A stretch of 64,000 nucleotides of DNA, taken from assembly GCA_024349245.1 (NCBI GenBank), contig JALDNG010000048.1:4864001-4928000 (forward strand). The letters run 5' to 3'. Source of the DNA: Neodontobutis hainanensis. Its lineage: Eukaryota; Chordata; Actinopteri; Gobiiformes; Odontobutidae. Both the position numbers and the translations under genes were made by a program. The notes under the pieces were generated by a model that did not search any database, had not been told where the DNA came from, and saw only the letters and a list, made by a program, of their open reading frames with translations. Positions 49,001-60,029 of this stretch are shown here, piece by piece. The first letter of the stretch is position 1. Each line of letters starts with the position of its first letter.

Positions 49001-52000
49001 ACGGCCACACACAGCAGACAGGTCAGTACCAGGATGAGCACGGCCAGCTGCAGCCTGCTCCAGCCTGCTTCCTCTGAAGGCCTCTCTGACAACAGAGGGA
49101 CACAGTCAGCAAAATGAGTACACCTCAGATAATACTGGAGCAGATTATTGTTTTATAGGTCTAACATCAGCATCCCCTGGTGGGGATTGTTCAGTACTGC
49201 ATTTAACCGTTTTTATTGGTGAATGACTACAATCTAATAATGGGTACAAATGCATTATGTTCACACACAGCGTGTAGTTAAATGAGTTACCATTACTGTA
49301 ACATTTTACTATAAAATACATAGCCTCTTTAGCCTCAAAGACATTTTTATGGTTGGAAGGAAGAATAACACATTTTACAGAGTGAACCTAGATGACCAAA
49401 GTCTCCACTATTAAGTGACAGGACAAACTACCTTCTCTTTCTACTCCCTTTAGGATTACAATGTTGCCGGCACGGTGGTTAGCACTCCTGCATCACAGCG
49501 AGAAGGTCCTGGCTTTGTCAATTGTTGTAAATGCTGTTGTCTTGATTTGTTATGCTGCGACCTGTAACTGCAAACAGAATTGTCCCTTGGGAATAAATAT
49601 AGTTTTCTGAATCTTAATTTTCGTTGTGGAAAAAATTGTTGGCAGCTGCCACCAGGGGGCGCCCAGCATGGTTTTTGATGTTGTTTGGGGAAGCCGGAGT
49701 ACCTGGGGAAAACTCACCCAAGTAAGGGGAGAACATGCAAACTCCACACAGAAAGTCTCTGGATCTTCTTGCTGTGAGGCAACAGTACTAACCACTCCGC
49801 CAACCGTTGCAAAGTTGGCAAGGTTGTTTGTTTGTAAAAAAGAACAACATACTTCAAGAGGTAGACCATGTCATAACAGAGTGAATGTATGTTAGTACTC
49901 TACAGACAATGTAAGGAAAATGATTTGCCTTGGAGTGGAGACAAAACAGTCAGATTACCACTGCGCCTCTCGATATTTACAGTATATGCTTCTCTCATTC
50001 CATATCTCATTCAAAAATACAAAGATATATTCCAAACTCAAGATGTCAGCCAGCTTTAGCAGACATTGTTTGGTGGGTATGAATCCTAAAAGTCAAAAGG
50101 GTTGCTTTAATGGTCTTAAGTACAAATGGCTAAAGTTGAATGTTTTCCTCATAAACTGTAGATGATGCCAACAACCTTTTTATAAAACAATTGTACTTCT
50201 CAGTTTAAAACATCACCATTTCCTGTTTATGTATATCGTGAGACTTTCAGCTCCTTAAAATACTCTAAGTTGTCGTGTCTGACCTTCATGGTGTCTGTGG
50301 GTGGACAGAGGAGCTTTGGACATAAACAAAAACAGCAGGGCAGCTGGGGCTCTCAGACCAGACAGCAGCAGACATATTCAATAAACACTATAATTTGCAT
50401 CCATGATATAGGGTCAAAAGTTAAAGTCAGTTTTCTTTAAATGTTGGAACAGGGTAAACATATCAATTATGTTTGGTTTTAGTTCTTTTGCGGCATGTAA
50501 CATTTGCTCCTCATGAACTACATCGCAATTTCCAAAGAAAACCTCTAGCCTTTTACCTAAATTCATATCCTGCCTTGTGTCCAACTGGGGCTGAGTGGTG
50601 CAAAACAACTTCTGTGACACTTTCCACAAACATTAAGAAAGAATCTCTCTTTTGTAACAACGTAGGGAGACAAAGGGACTGTGCTAAAAGCACAAGAAGG
50701 CAATAATGAACTACACTTAAAATAAGTCAGTATTTAGTTGTAGACTATTAACGGTTTCTTTCTTAAGGCTAGCTGTAAGTGAGATAATAAGATAGTATAA
50801 AGTCTCACAGGGACATTGTACTGTATATAGTATATATTGTGTTTTAATATGTAGGAGCCTGTTGTTGAAGGATGCACAGCAGCTTAACATTTAAGTGGAT
50901 TCAGTTAAGTTCTAGTGTAATCTTAATATTACAGTAGCGCGTGTAATTAGTTTCTAAAGTCACAGTCGACAAAAGTCTCATTTGTCAAATAGTCACACAT
51001 TTTAGCCGTGCCACAGCTCCTGCTCTGAACAGACTGTACCTCTCCGACTGCGCTGCTTTACTGACCGTTCACTGTGACTTAAACAGCTCTGAAAAACATG
51101 ATGTGGATAAATTTAAGTTACGTTTTAGCAGCTCTGAATGCATCTTAGATAAAAGGACCTTTGCGCTCAGTGTTCTTGTCTCTTAAAACACAAGGGGGTC
51201 CAGAAAGAGCCACCTGTACACTCCAAACAAGTGATTTTTTTGCTGTTTTTTCGCAGTTGGCTGTTTGGTCTGTGGTGTTAGATAAGGAATGTTTACATTT
51301 ACATTTAGCTGACGCTTTTATACAAACAGTAATTACCAGTTGAAGGTCAACCGCTCTACCCACTGAGCTACTGCCGCCCATAATTATCTAAACTATATTA
51401 AAAGTTGTGATATTTTGTTAGTCATTGACTAATTGGATAGTTGTGTGGAGGAGATTTTAGTTGACTATCATTTTTTTTTGGCTGACTACAGCCTCACAGT
51501 ACAGGCAGGACCATTTAGCTCCACATCTCTACACAGGGTGCCGCTTTAAGGCCCGCTTTAAGGCCCGCTTTAAGGCCCGCTTTAAGGCCCGCTTTAAGGC
51601 CCGCTTTCTCGGCGGTGTCACTTCCGACTAGCAGTGAGACAAACGAATGCCGTCAAACTATTTATAAATCTGTGTCGGGAGGGGAGGATCACTGTCCACT
51701 GTCCCGTAGCTTCTGCCAGCTCTGTTATGTCACAGGATCTAGTCGGATCAGAGTCTACTGCAACTGGTCTGGGACAGAGCGAGGGGGATATCCCACTCGG
51801 ATTTTGCTGCTGACTAAAGAACTTTAAAATGCCTTGATATGATGTAAATTCCTTGATATGATGTTTTTTGGCCTTTAGGACATAGATTTGTACCTGGTTG
51901 TAGATGCAGCGTCTCATTGTTACAGAAGTCAGTGAAGCAGCAGTTTCTCTTGGAGACGTTCCGAGAGCTGTAGCAGAAGACCTGGCCCTTCATCTCCGAA

Positions 52001-55000
52001 GGCGTCAGGCAGGACTTGACCGTTTCCTCCTTTCCATCGATCAACATGACCGAGTTCCAGCAGGCGCCATCTGCCGAAGTCTCGCAGGTGTAATTGGCGC
52101 ATAGCTGGCACACACACTTCAGACCTGCACACAGACACAACAGCACAGTTAGATCACAATTTCTTTTTTTTTACTATTTTTTGAGCTTTGTGGTGCTTCT
52201 GTTACATAAGGTCCAGTCTCTTAAGCACCTGAGTAATACCTCTTAGTTTAACACCCAGGTAATCTTCTGTTCCACTTTAGGCTGCTGTCATGATTTGTTT
52301 GATAAAACCACGAGTGATTGATGAGTAAAGAGAAACTGTTTGATAGAAAATTCTAAATTAATATTATTGCGATGTTGCAACACACATTCATTTATCTATA
52401 TAGCATTTCCAAACCCTGTGGTTCTGTTTACATGCACTGCTCATGGCTCTATGACAGGGTAGAGACCTGGAAATGTTAAAAAAAAACCTTTGGACTCCAG
52501 ATGAAAAGATAAAAAATATTTCTGTGGCAAACTCAACCTTCTTGTCGACTCGATTTGAAGACCCAGCTGTTTTTAATCTTTCTTTTGTTAACCAATGTCA
52601 TAACCTCCTCTGCCAAATAAATGTTTTATTTTTTCCTACCTGGATGACAGCCCCTGAGTGAAAACAACCTGTTTTAACTGTTCATGCCAGTACCTGTGAT
52701 AGCTGTGTGGAGCATCACTTACTAAAGTCACATTCACACATTATTTTACAGTCCGTAGACAGAAACCACAAAAAAAGAGAGGAGAGCAGGGCACTGGTTC
52801 TGAGGAGCCTGAACGACAAAATATATTTTACAGCAAAGCTGAAATTGTTGCCAAGCAACAATATTATTAAAGGTAATGGTTTTATTAATAAAGTTTGAAG
52901 TACACTGTGTCTTAGTAACGTATGTGACAGCTTTTAACATAAACATCATATATTAAAATACTGACTGATATTTTGCCTAGAAACAGAAAAACTAAAACTA
53001 AAATGACAATCCCAGCCTTTGCAGCAAGTGTTTGCAAACGTTTTTGCCACTTGCCTTGAGGAATTGTAAGTGCGATGTGAGGTAGAATTTTGATAGTGCT
53101 GGCTGTGAATGGAGTCTCAAACAAAAGCAGCAGCACCAAATAATAACTTTAATAAGTTCATTTTTACCTTGTGAACAGAGCCTCCACAAAATGCCCCTTT
53201 AGTAAAGTTTCTAATTTGCTCTTACTTTTTAACATGCAGCATGTGGCATTATGCTAAGTAAACAGAGCACAGTATTTCTTTGGAGTCTGTGTGAGCTGCT
53301 GCAGTTTAACTGAAAACTGGATGTACAGGTTTTTTTAAACTAATACTAACCAGCTTTAAACTGGCTTTTGTAAAAGATCTGAGTGTGTCTTCTTTTGAGT
53401 TTAGTAAAGTGACTTGTTGGATTACATTTTACTGACAGCAGCCTGGTTTGATTCAATCGGCTGATTAAATCTATTTCAGCTGTAAAATACCTGTAAAAAT
53501 TAAACATTTTGCCAAAACTTTTTAGAAAAGGTTGCTATGAAAACTTCCACTAATGGCTCATTCTTAATATTGAGAAGAGAGACATAAACTCATCTTACAG
53601 AGGAAAAGGCACTCTGTTGATTAGCTGGTGCCGATTAGATTTAATTGTATTGTATTGTAAGCACAATCTGTCCATTAAGTGCACTTGTGTATTTTGTATT
53701 GGCAAAATAGAAGTACCTGCTGAGATGGAGCACACTTTCCAAGCCGCTCGACAATTATTAGTTACTCAAGCAAACTCATGAATTGGATTGGAATGATTTT
53801 TTCCAGAAAACTTGAAAAAAGTGCCAAAAAGAAAACATCAGCATACACCTATTAAAGAGACTGACAATGACTTTAAAGAGGCTACTGTGACATTCTGATT
53901 ACCACAATAAACAGACAGCATCAGTAAAAGAATCTTCTTACATAATTCATGCTTTTGGTTTCATGTAAACTATACAGTTGAACAAACTGGAATATAATAG
54001 AACCCTGTGGAAGAAGCCAGGTTCCTACCAGTGCCCAGAGTCCGATAAACTGAGCGCTGCTAAAGGAGAAGCACACTTGCAGGAAGGTTAAGGGCATTTA
54101 TGAACCAGGGCTTCAGGATAATAGATAAATGTGAATATTGTAATAACTATATGAGCTGTGATATTTGAACAGTCTTTTCATCCATCTTCTTCCGCTTATC
54201 TGGGGCCGGGTCGCGGGGGCCTAGCAGACACACCCAGCCTTCCTTTCACCAGACACTTACTCCAGCTCTTCCGGGGAATATCGAGGTGTTCCCAGGCCAG
54301 CCAAGAGACATAGTCCCTCCAGAATGTCCTAGGGCTTTCCTGGGGTCACCTCCCGGTGGGACATGCCTGGAACACCTCCCTAGCTGAAGCCAAAAGCCCA
54401 CCTCAACTGGTTCCTTTCGATGTGAAGGGGCAGCGGCTCTACTCTGAGCTCCTACCGACTGACTGAGCTCCTCACCATATCTCTAAGGGAACGTCCAGCC
54501 ACCCTGCAGAGGAAACTCATTTTGGTTGGATGTATCTGGGATCTTGTCCTTTTAGCCATGACCCAAAGCTCATGACCAAAGGTGAGAGTAAGAACGTAGA
54601 TCGACCGGTACATCGACTGCATCACTGCAGAAGCTGCACCGGGCCGTCCTTCCCTCACTCGTGAACAAGACCCCTAGATACTTGAACTCCTCCACTTTGG
54701 CAGGATCTTTCAGGTCTTCGATAGAGTAAAAAAATATTCATCAATAATTTTTTTGAAAATGTAATGAAATACTAAATCTACAGCTAAATCAATATTAAAG
54801 ACTAATCTTGGACTAAACAGGGCTAAACTAGGGCTAAATGTAGAAATGAACTACGGCTAAATCAGGATCAGGACCTTGAATATTATTTAAATACCCCACT
54901 GTTTAATTTAAAGCTTTCTTTGGACGATGATTTTGATGCTAAAAGTAAACCTCATCACATAGAGGACCACAATGTTATTGCGATTTAATCCGTCATTTGC

Positions 55001-56595
55001 TGATTGATAATATTGCAATACATTGTGCCCTACTGAAGGAAAAGTTAAGCAAAGGCTTCTGAACACAGAAGTATTTTCTTCACAATGCCCTAGATGACTG
55101 AGAACATTGTCAAATAATAGACTTAAAACCTACACAAACCACATTGTGCACTATTATGAACTGATTTTAAAATCACCTTCACATGTATTTCCACTGGGTT
55201 TGTTGATGGATAGAAGTATATTCCTGTGGGACGCCAAAATGGCCCAAAAAAAAAAAAAACATTTCATAGACAAAATTATCACTCAAACATGTAATCATTA
55301 AAAAGGTCATAACATGAATACGCTGCTCTTACAGTTTACATCACTCTCACTCAAGTAAACCTACACCCCCATAACTCACTTTGTGTTTTGTTTTTTGATG
55401 GTAAAGGCTGGGGATGTCTCTCCCTCTTCCTTTGCATGGCCTATTATAAATTATGGCTGCCCAACATTTAAAAATGTTGAATATTGAAATAATATGACTA
55501 TTTATATTATGAATATTTAAAATGGTAAAGGTTACATTTGCTCAGATCAGTCTGATTTAAAGCTCTCTTCAGCTAAATATTTGGACTTGTCAGTTTTAAA
55601 TTATGGTTATAGTGAATAGTCATATATAGTTTTACAAAAGACTGCAATTCAAATGGATTGTTGTGAAAAAGAGGGCATCTGGACATAGTTTATATTTTAA
55701 CCTTTTATCACTGTGACCACCTGGATGACTGAGAACCTCCACAGACGTATTGTAAATGATACATTTGCAATATTTGATATATACTATAAATAGTACAGTC
55801 CTAAAATCAATATAGAAGGCGTTCCGGGACATAACTTTCTTAGTTGTCTGATGATATCTCTGTAATACCATAAACACAATCTCTGGAATATGCTACTGCC
55901 ATGATTGTCTTCTACCACTCCAATCATTTTAAATATACACACATAATATATGGCTTGAATAGTAAAGAAAAAACACCTTTCTTAGATGCACACAATGTTA
56001 AGTGAACTCTAAATATCTAAATTGTTAAACAATGGGTGTTTACATTGGAAGACAAGTAGTAGTCTTTTATTGCACAAACATAGGCTATATTGTTGGACTA
56101 AAAAAAAAATCCCATGTATTATTGTACTGACGTATTTGTAAAGAGCTATCAAAAAGATGTAGGGGTGTTGTCTCATGATATAATAGTCTATATAATCCTT
56201 TACTTTAAACTAGTTAAGTAGTAACAGGCAAAGCATTAAAACTCAAAATCTGTTTTTAAAAGCTTTTGTTAAATTACAAAGTAAGAAAAGTTCTACTAAC
56301 TATTACCTCATAACTTACTTTGGACAACAACAAGGTCCACATGGCCGCGGTAACACTGGGCTTTGAACCGAGCATAACAGGTGTCCACGGCCTTTTCACT
56401 TAATTATTAACTTTTTATGTGGTTCTTTTGGTGTCACGTCCCACACGAGAACCGTACACCAATAACCAGCTACTGTTACTTATTAATAACTCAAACTGTG
56501 AGGTGTTATTAAGAATACACTGTACCTGCCGCGAGTTGGGCGACGGACAGGAAAACCAACGCCGCCTGAAAGCTGCTCCTCGCGGGACAAGTCAT
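46092..56595 (-). CDS. acvr1c: Activin receptor type 1C (ALK7), 9 exons
   Basis: Exons on the minus strand: 56595-56526, 52124-51894, 49085-48843, 48584-48354, 48063-47896, 47798-47642, 47336-47212, 47057-46927, 46217-46092. They give 493 aa, the same length as human ALK7. This is a type I receptor kinase for nodal/activin-class ligands and should phosphorylate SMAD2/3. It has a signal peptide (1-24), a Cys-rich ligand-binding ectodomain ending CCFTDFCNNETLHL, and a transmembrane helix at about 114-136. The GS box TSGSGSG (176-182) precedes a kinase domain with GKGRFGEVWRG (202-212), Lys222, HRDLKSKN (Asp323) and DLG (341-343). The L45 loop AADNKDNGS is of activin/nodal type. ACVR1B and TGFBR1 are excluded by the ectodomain and by synteny. 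The exon 6 donor (AG|GTTGGT) is non-consensus. Confidence 0.95.
49470..49617 (+). mobile_element. SINE-like fish retroposon in acvr1c intron 2
   Basis: The head GCACGGTGGTTAGCACTCC, then CATCACAGCGAGAAGGTCCTGG, matches the well-known fish repeat that begins GGCACGGTGG. The tail AATTGTCCCTTGGGAATAAA, then TATAGTTTTCTGAATCT, is the characteristic 3' end of fish non-LTR retroposons. The middle is shortened. It lies antisense to acvr1c. Confidence 0.7.
49685..49806 (-). mobile_element. Second, inverted copy of the GGCACGGTGG-type repeat
   Basis: Read on the minus strand, this begins GGCGGAGTGGTTAGTACTG and continues TTGCCTCACAGCAAGAAGATCC. It then contains GTGTGGAGTTTGCATGTTCT, which is typical of the same family. 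It is inverted relative to the copy at 49470, about 70 bp away, so the pair can form an imperfect hairpin in the intron 2 transcript. Confidence 0.7.
51293..51381 (-). mobile_element. Truncated tRNA-derived SINE in acvr1c intron 2
   Basis: On the minus strand a box A (TAGCTCAGTGG, at 51370-51360) and the following TAGAGCGGTTGACC are joined almost directly to the tail AAAAGCGTCAGCTAAATG, then TAAATG. This tail is typical of fish SINEs. The box B and body are missing, so it is an internally deleted copy. Confidence 0.75.
51541..51608 (+). repeat. 12-bp tandem repeat CCGCTTTAAGGC in acvr1c intron 2
   Basis: Five perfect copies and a partial sixth (CCGCTTT) run from 51541. Each unit contains the palindrome GCCTTAAAGC-like core (GCTTTAAGGC with one mismatch). 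The array lies about 290 bp downstream of the exon 2 donor, reading in the direction of acvr1c. Confidence 0.93.
52125..54177. other. acvr1c intron 1, 3' part; nothing else recognised
   Basis: This is AT-rich intronic sequence without a recognisable exon, RNA gene or repeat. The minus-strand open frames around 52746-53189 carry no family signature. Confidence 0.5.
54178..54725 (+). mobile_element. Non-LTR retrotransposon (LINE) fragment in acvr1c intron 1
   Basis: The sequence starts CATCCATCTTCTTCCGCTTATC and contains GGGGCCGGGTCGCGGG, CCAGCTCTTCCGGGG, TTCCCAGGCCAGCC, GACTGAGCTCCTCACC, GTAGATCGACCGGTA and CTTGAACTCCTCCAC. These blocks, in this order, form one of the most abundant reverse-oriented LINE segments in fish genomes. 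It has several deletions relative to what I remember of the consensus and no intact frame. The exact clade is not assigned. Confidence 0.85.
54726..56525. other. acvr1c intron 1, 5' part; nothing else recognised
   Basis: This is AT-rich intronic DNA. The only simple tracts are an A-run at about 55247-55259 and another near 56101-56109. No gene or RNA was recognised. Confidence 0.5.
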
Positions 56596-56820
56596 GACAA
56601 GTGCCTCATCCGGTCCGCTCTTCTTCTTCTTCTACGGGAAACGTCGCTTACGGGAGCAGCACATCGCGGTGAAAGTGTGGCGGCCATGCAAACCCATGGA
56701 GGAGGGAAAAAAAAAAAAAACACTCACTGCAAATCTCCACACGGTGAATGACCAGAGAGAGGAAAAGTGCTGGACGCAGTGACAGGCTTTGCTCCGCCTC
56801 TGTTGACCGGGGTTTAAGAG
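56596..56820 (-). promoter_or_regulatory. acvr1c: acvr1c 5' UTR and GC-rich promoter
   Basis: A CpG-retaining stretch surrounds and precedes the acvr1c start codon (CCGGTCCGCTC, AAACGTCGCTTACGGG, ATCGCGG, TGGCGGCC on the plus strand), followed by an A-run. There is no clear TATA box. It resembles a small CpG-island promoter. Confidence 0.45.
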
Positions 56821-59343
56821 GATTACGGCCGCAGACCTCAGATACAGACATGTGAATGGAGAGAGGAAGTGTGCATCTATTTAACTGCCTCCGTTACTGC
56901 AAGCTCTCATTAAGCGAACACGTGAAATATTAAGTTAATGATGTATTATTCGTGTTATAAATACTTAGTAGGCCACATTTTATCCAGTTATACCACTGCT
57001 TAATACCAGCTTTGTGCAGCTTGTCCTTAAATATGTAGGCTGCATAAAAACCTGATGTTTACAGAGTCAACAGAGGCGGTTCTAATCATACTTAGGGCCC
57101 TAGGCAAGTGGTACACTGGGGGCAATGTCATATTTGTCATAAATATATGCACATTTATAATTATCTAACAGTCTTTTTTCAACAGTCATTGTGTAAACAG
57201 AAAATGTTAAAGGAAAAAAAATCCAACAATCTAGTAATAGAATAAGCCATCTTTGGGGCTTCATTTCCGCCCAGGACAAGCAATAGTATGGTAACCTTTT
57301 GAGGATAATTTGGGATATTAAGATGCCAAATAATTCAGCAATCAAAATTTACATTTTTATATGTAGAATGTAAAATTAGAGATTTCACAGTAGGAGCTCT
57401 GGAAAAATCATTGTTTTTAATAATCGTTAGTTACATTTTCCTTGAGCTATTCTTGTGTGATCAAAATGTTGCTTAGCTGTAGCAGGCCATTTTTATTAAA
57501 GAAAATGTAAAAAATAAGTAGTGTGAAATTCACCTATAACAGCAGAAAGAAAAAGTGTCTTGATGTGTTCATTTAAAGCATCTCATTTAGAGTTCATCAT
57601 AATTGATTTTGGTAATTTTGGAAGAGTTTGTGGATTGTGTCCATTCTTCTGTCACAGTCCAGTTCCTGCCCAACAAGAGATTTGACCTTCTGGTATACCA
57701 TTCACACCACTTTCTATAGATCACCCTAATAAAGGTTCTTATCTGTAGCCTTTCGCTGCTCAATGCATCTCTTCCACTGTGCAGTCCCACCTGCGCCTCC
57801 TCAGATCACTATGGCAACACATCACTCCAAATGCAGTTTCAATAAGTCTTTACTTAGACAAGTGGTCTTCAGTTATCTAGTTTGGAGACACACAAGAGGA
57901 CGGACGCTATACTGAACAACATAGACCATCCCCTGCATTGGGCTCATTGGGATTCAACAACAGAGAGCAGCCATTGGACATCTGAGATCAGTGAACTGCA
58001 GGATGGAACAAGAAGAACATCTTTTTTCTGAATGCCCAAAGACTGTACAATCAATCAGTCTATGAACGATTAAGTCTGAATAAATTCCTTTTGAAGCGAT
58101 TTACCAAAACCTAAGAAAATTTAATTGAATAACTGCTGCCACAAGCTGTAACCACACCAGTACACGTCTCAGATTATATTAATTTGTATTATTATATTAC
58201 AATAATCATTAACAACTTGTTTTGGGCAGACTGATACTTTCCTATTATATAAGATCTGTTCTCAAAGGCTAACTTAATTGGACAAACAGTTCTGGTCATG
58301 CATTTTTAGCAATGCAGAGTAAACACTTTTAGGCGGTGAGTGGGCTAGGCCTCTTCTTTACAGTACGAAGAGCCATTCAAGAGGCTCAGCTCACCTCTGT
58401 GGAAAAATTGAATTTACAGCAGCCCGTCATGTTTCTGCTGCTCAGGCTCCTTAGCAACAGGTGTCCGAGTCCCCAGTCCACCCACAAGCGAACCGTGTCA
58501 TAATTTGTCGTATTCACAGCGAAGGCAAGGCTACTGACATTCTGTACTAATAAAAGTGTTTACCACACAGTCTGTTTTTTTTGTATTATTGAGAAACCCT
58601 GACTTCTACACTTGCTGCTCCCATTGTGACAAAGAACTTTTCTCACAAATATGCAGAAACCCAGTGACTCTGTTAAACCACCGTCTCTAGAAAAGAGCTG
58701 TCAAGATGAATCAAATAACACTGAATATTAAAGATGCTAAAGGTCTGACAGCTGCTGACATATGTAGGGCAGTGCATCGACACGTAAGTCTCTGGCTGTT
58801 GTGTTTTTTTAAATCATCTGGCATTATTTCTTCTTTAGCAGAGTGAAACGCATACACCCATTTTCTTTTTGCCTCAATGTGCTGTGTTGGCAATTTTAGT
58901 TTACATTGGAAGGTAAAGTGCCTGAGCTTTTAGCCTTTTCCAGATAAATAAAAATGATTTTGTTCCATTATCAGACTGAATACCCTTAAAAGCAGAGAAA
59001 GCTGCTGTAAATATAATGTAAAACTTATTGAGATTAAGGTAAACAATTGCAATAGTGATATGGTTATCATTACCAAGTTCTGGTTCCCAACATGAAATAG
59101 TGACTCCACAAAAAAAATAAAAAATAAACAGGAACATGTTACTATAAATAGATCAAGACAAATGAGACCAATAAAACACATTTTCTATTTAATTAATAGA
59201 AATCACTATTGATATAAAATGTTGAAGAAATAAAAAATGCTGAAGTTTAACTTCATTTACTTGACAATGCACGCGTTAAAACAGTGTACAGGCTTACTTA
59301 CAGGCCTCTGGATGAATAAGGTTCAGCACTACTTAGCAGATCA
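56821..59343. other. Intergenic DNA between acvr1c and acvr1
   Basis: No gene was recognised. The segment 57590-58085 is GC-balanced, with broken frames and a run of phrases suggestive of an old transposon relic, but I cannot name it. The remaining sequence is AT-rich. Confidence 0.4.
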
Positions 59344-60029
59344 TTTATTTGTTCTTTTAGCATTCGTCTCTGTAAAGCTGAAGAAACAAAATATAGAACA
59401 AGTAAATGATTCAATGTAAAATGCATGGTGTGATACAAAACGTTTGACATGGAGTTTTTGAGGAAAAGAATAGTGCCTTTTAACGCAGCTGTACAACTAA
59501 ATATTACAGGACTTGAAGAAAAATCCAAGAAACGTCTGACAAGATTGTAAACACAAGTACATCACTCTGTAGGAGTGTGCACACTATAAGCTGACTTAGT
59601 TTGTCTATAATGCAAATCAACAATGTAGTTAAACTAAAGAAATGACGCAAAACGTTATACAGTATGTTTAGACAGTTTACAACTTAAAATGTGAAAAACT
59701 AAATCGGCAGTTCTAACAAAACCAAGACTACTCAAATGCCCAGGTCACAGCATCGCTAATGGTCCAGCTCCTATGCAATACGTTATATTATATAATTCCC
59801 TATTTTCTAAGACTCTTGGCAGTCTCAGAAATGCCCAGTAAGCCATCTTTGGATGCCAAAATGTTTCCCACCAAGTGTTTTTTTTATTTAAATAAATACT
59901 GGTCTGTGCCACTATAAGGGCACTCGACCCATCAAGTCTTTTGTCTTGTAAAGATTTCTGTGGGGCTCCACTCTCTGGATGTCGTCAAAGACCTTTTTAT
60001 AACATCTGCCCGTTCTCATTCAGGAAGAA
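59344..60029 (-). other. acvr1: Probable acvr1 3' UTR
   Basis: Minus-strand AATAAA hexamers lie at 59883-59888 (about 142 bp after the stop) and 59344-59349 (about 680 bp after). Either could end the transcript, so two 3' UTR lengths are possible. Confidence 0.4.

Noticed and set aside
50414..50629. 71-codon minus-strand open frame with protein-like composition in acvr1c intron 2
   Set aside because: I recognise no family, and neither splice-site usage nor homology supports an extra acvr1c exon. It may be an old transposon fragment.
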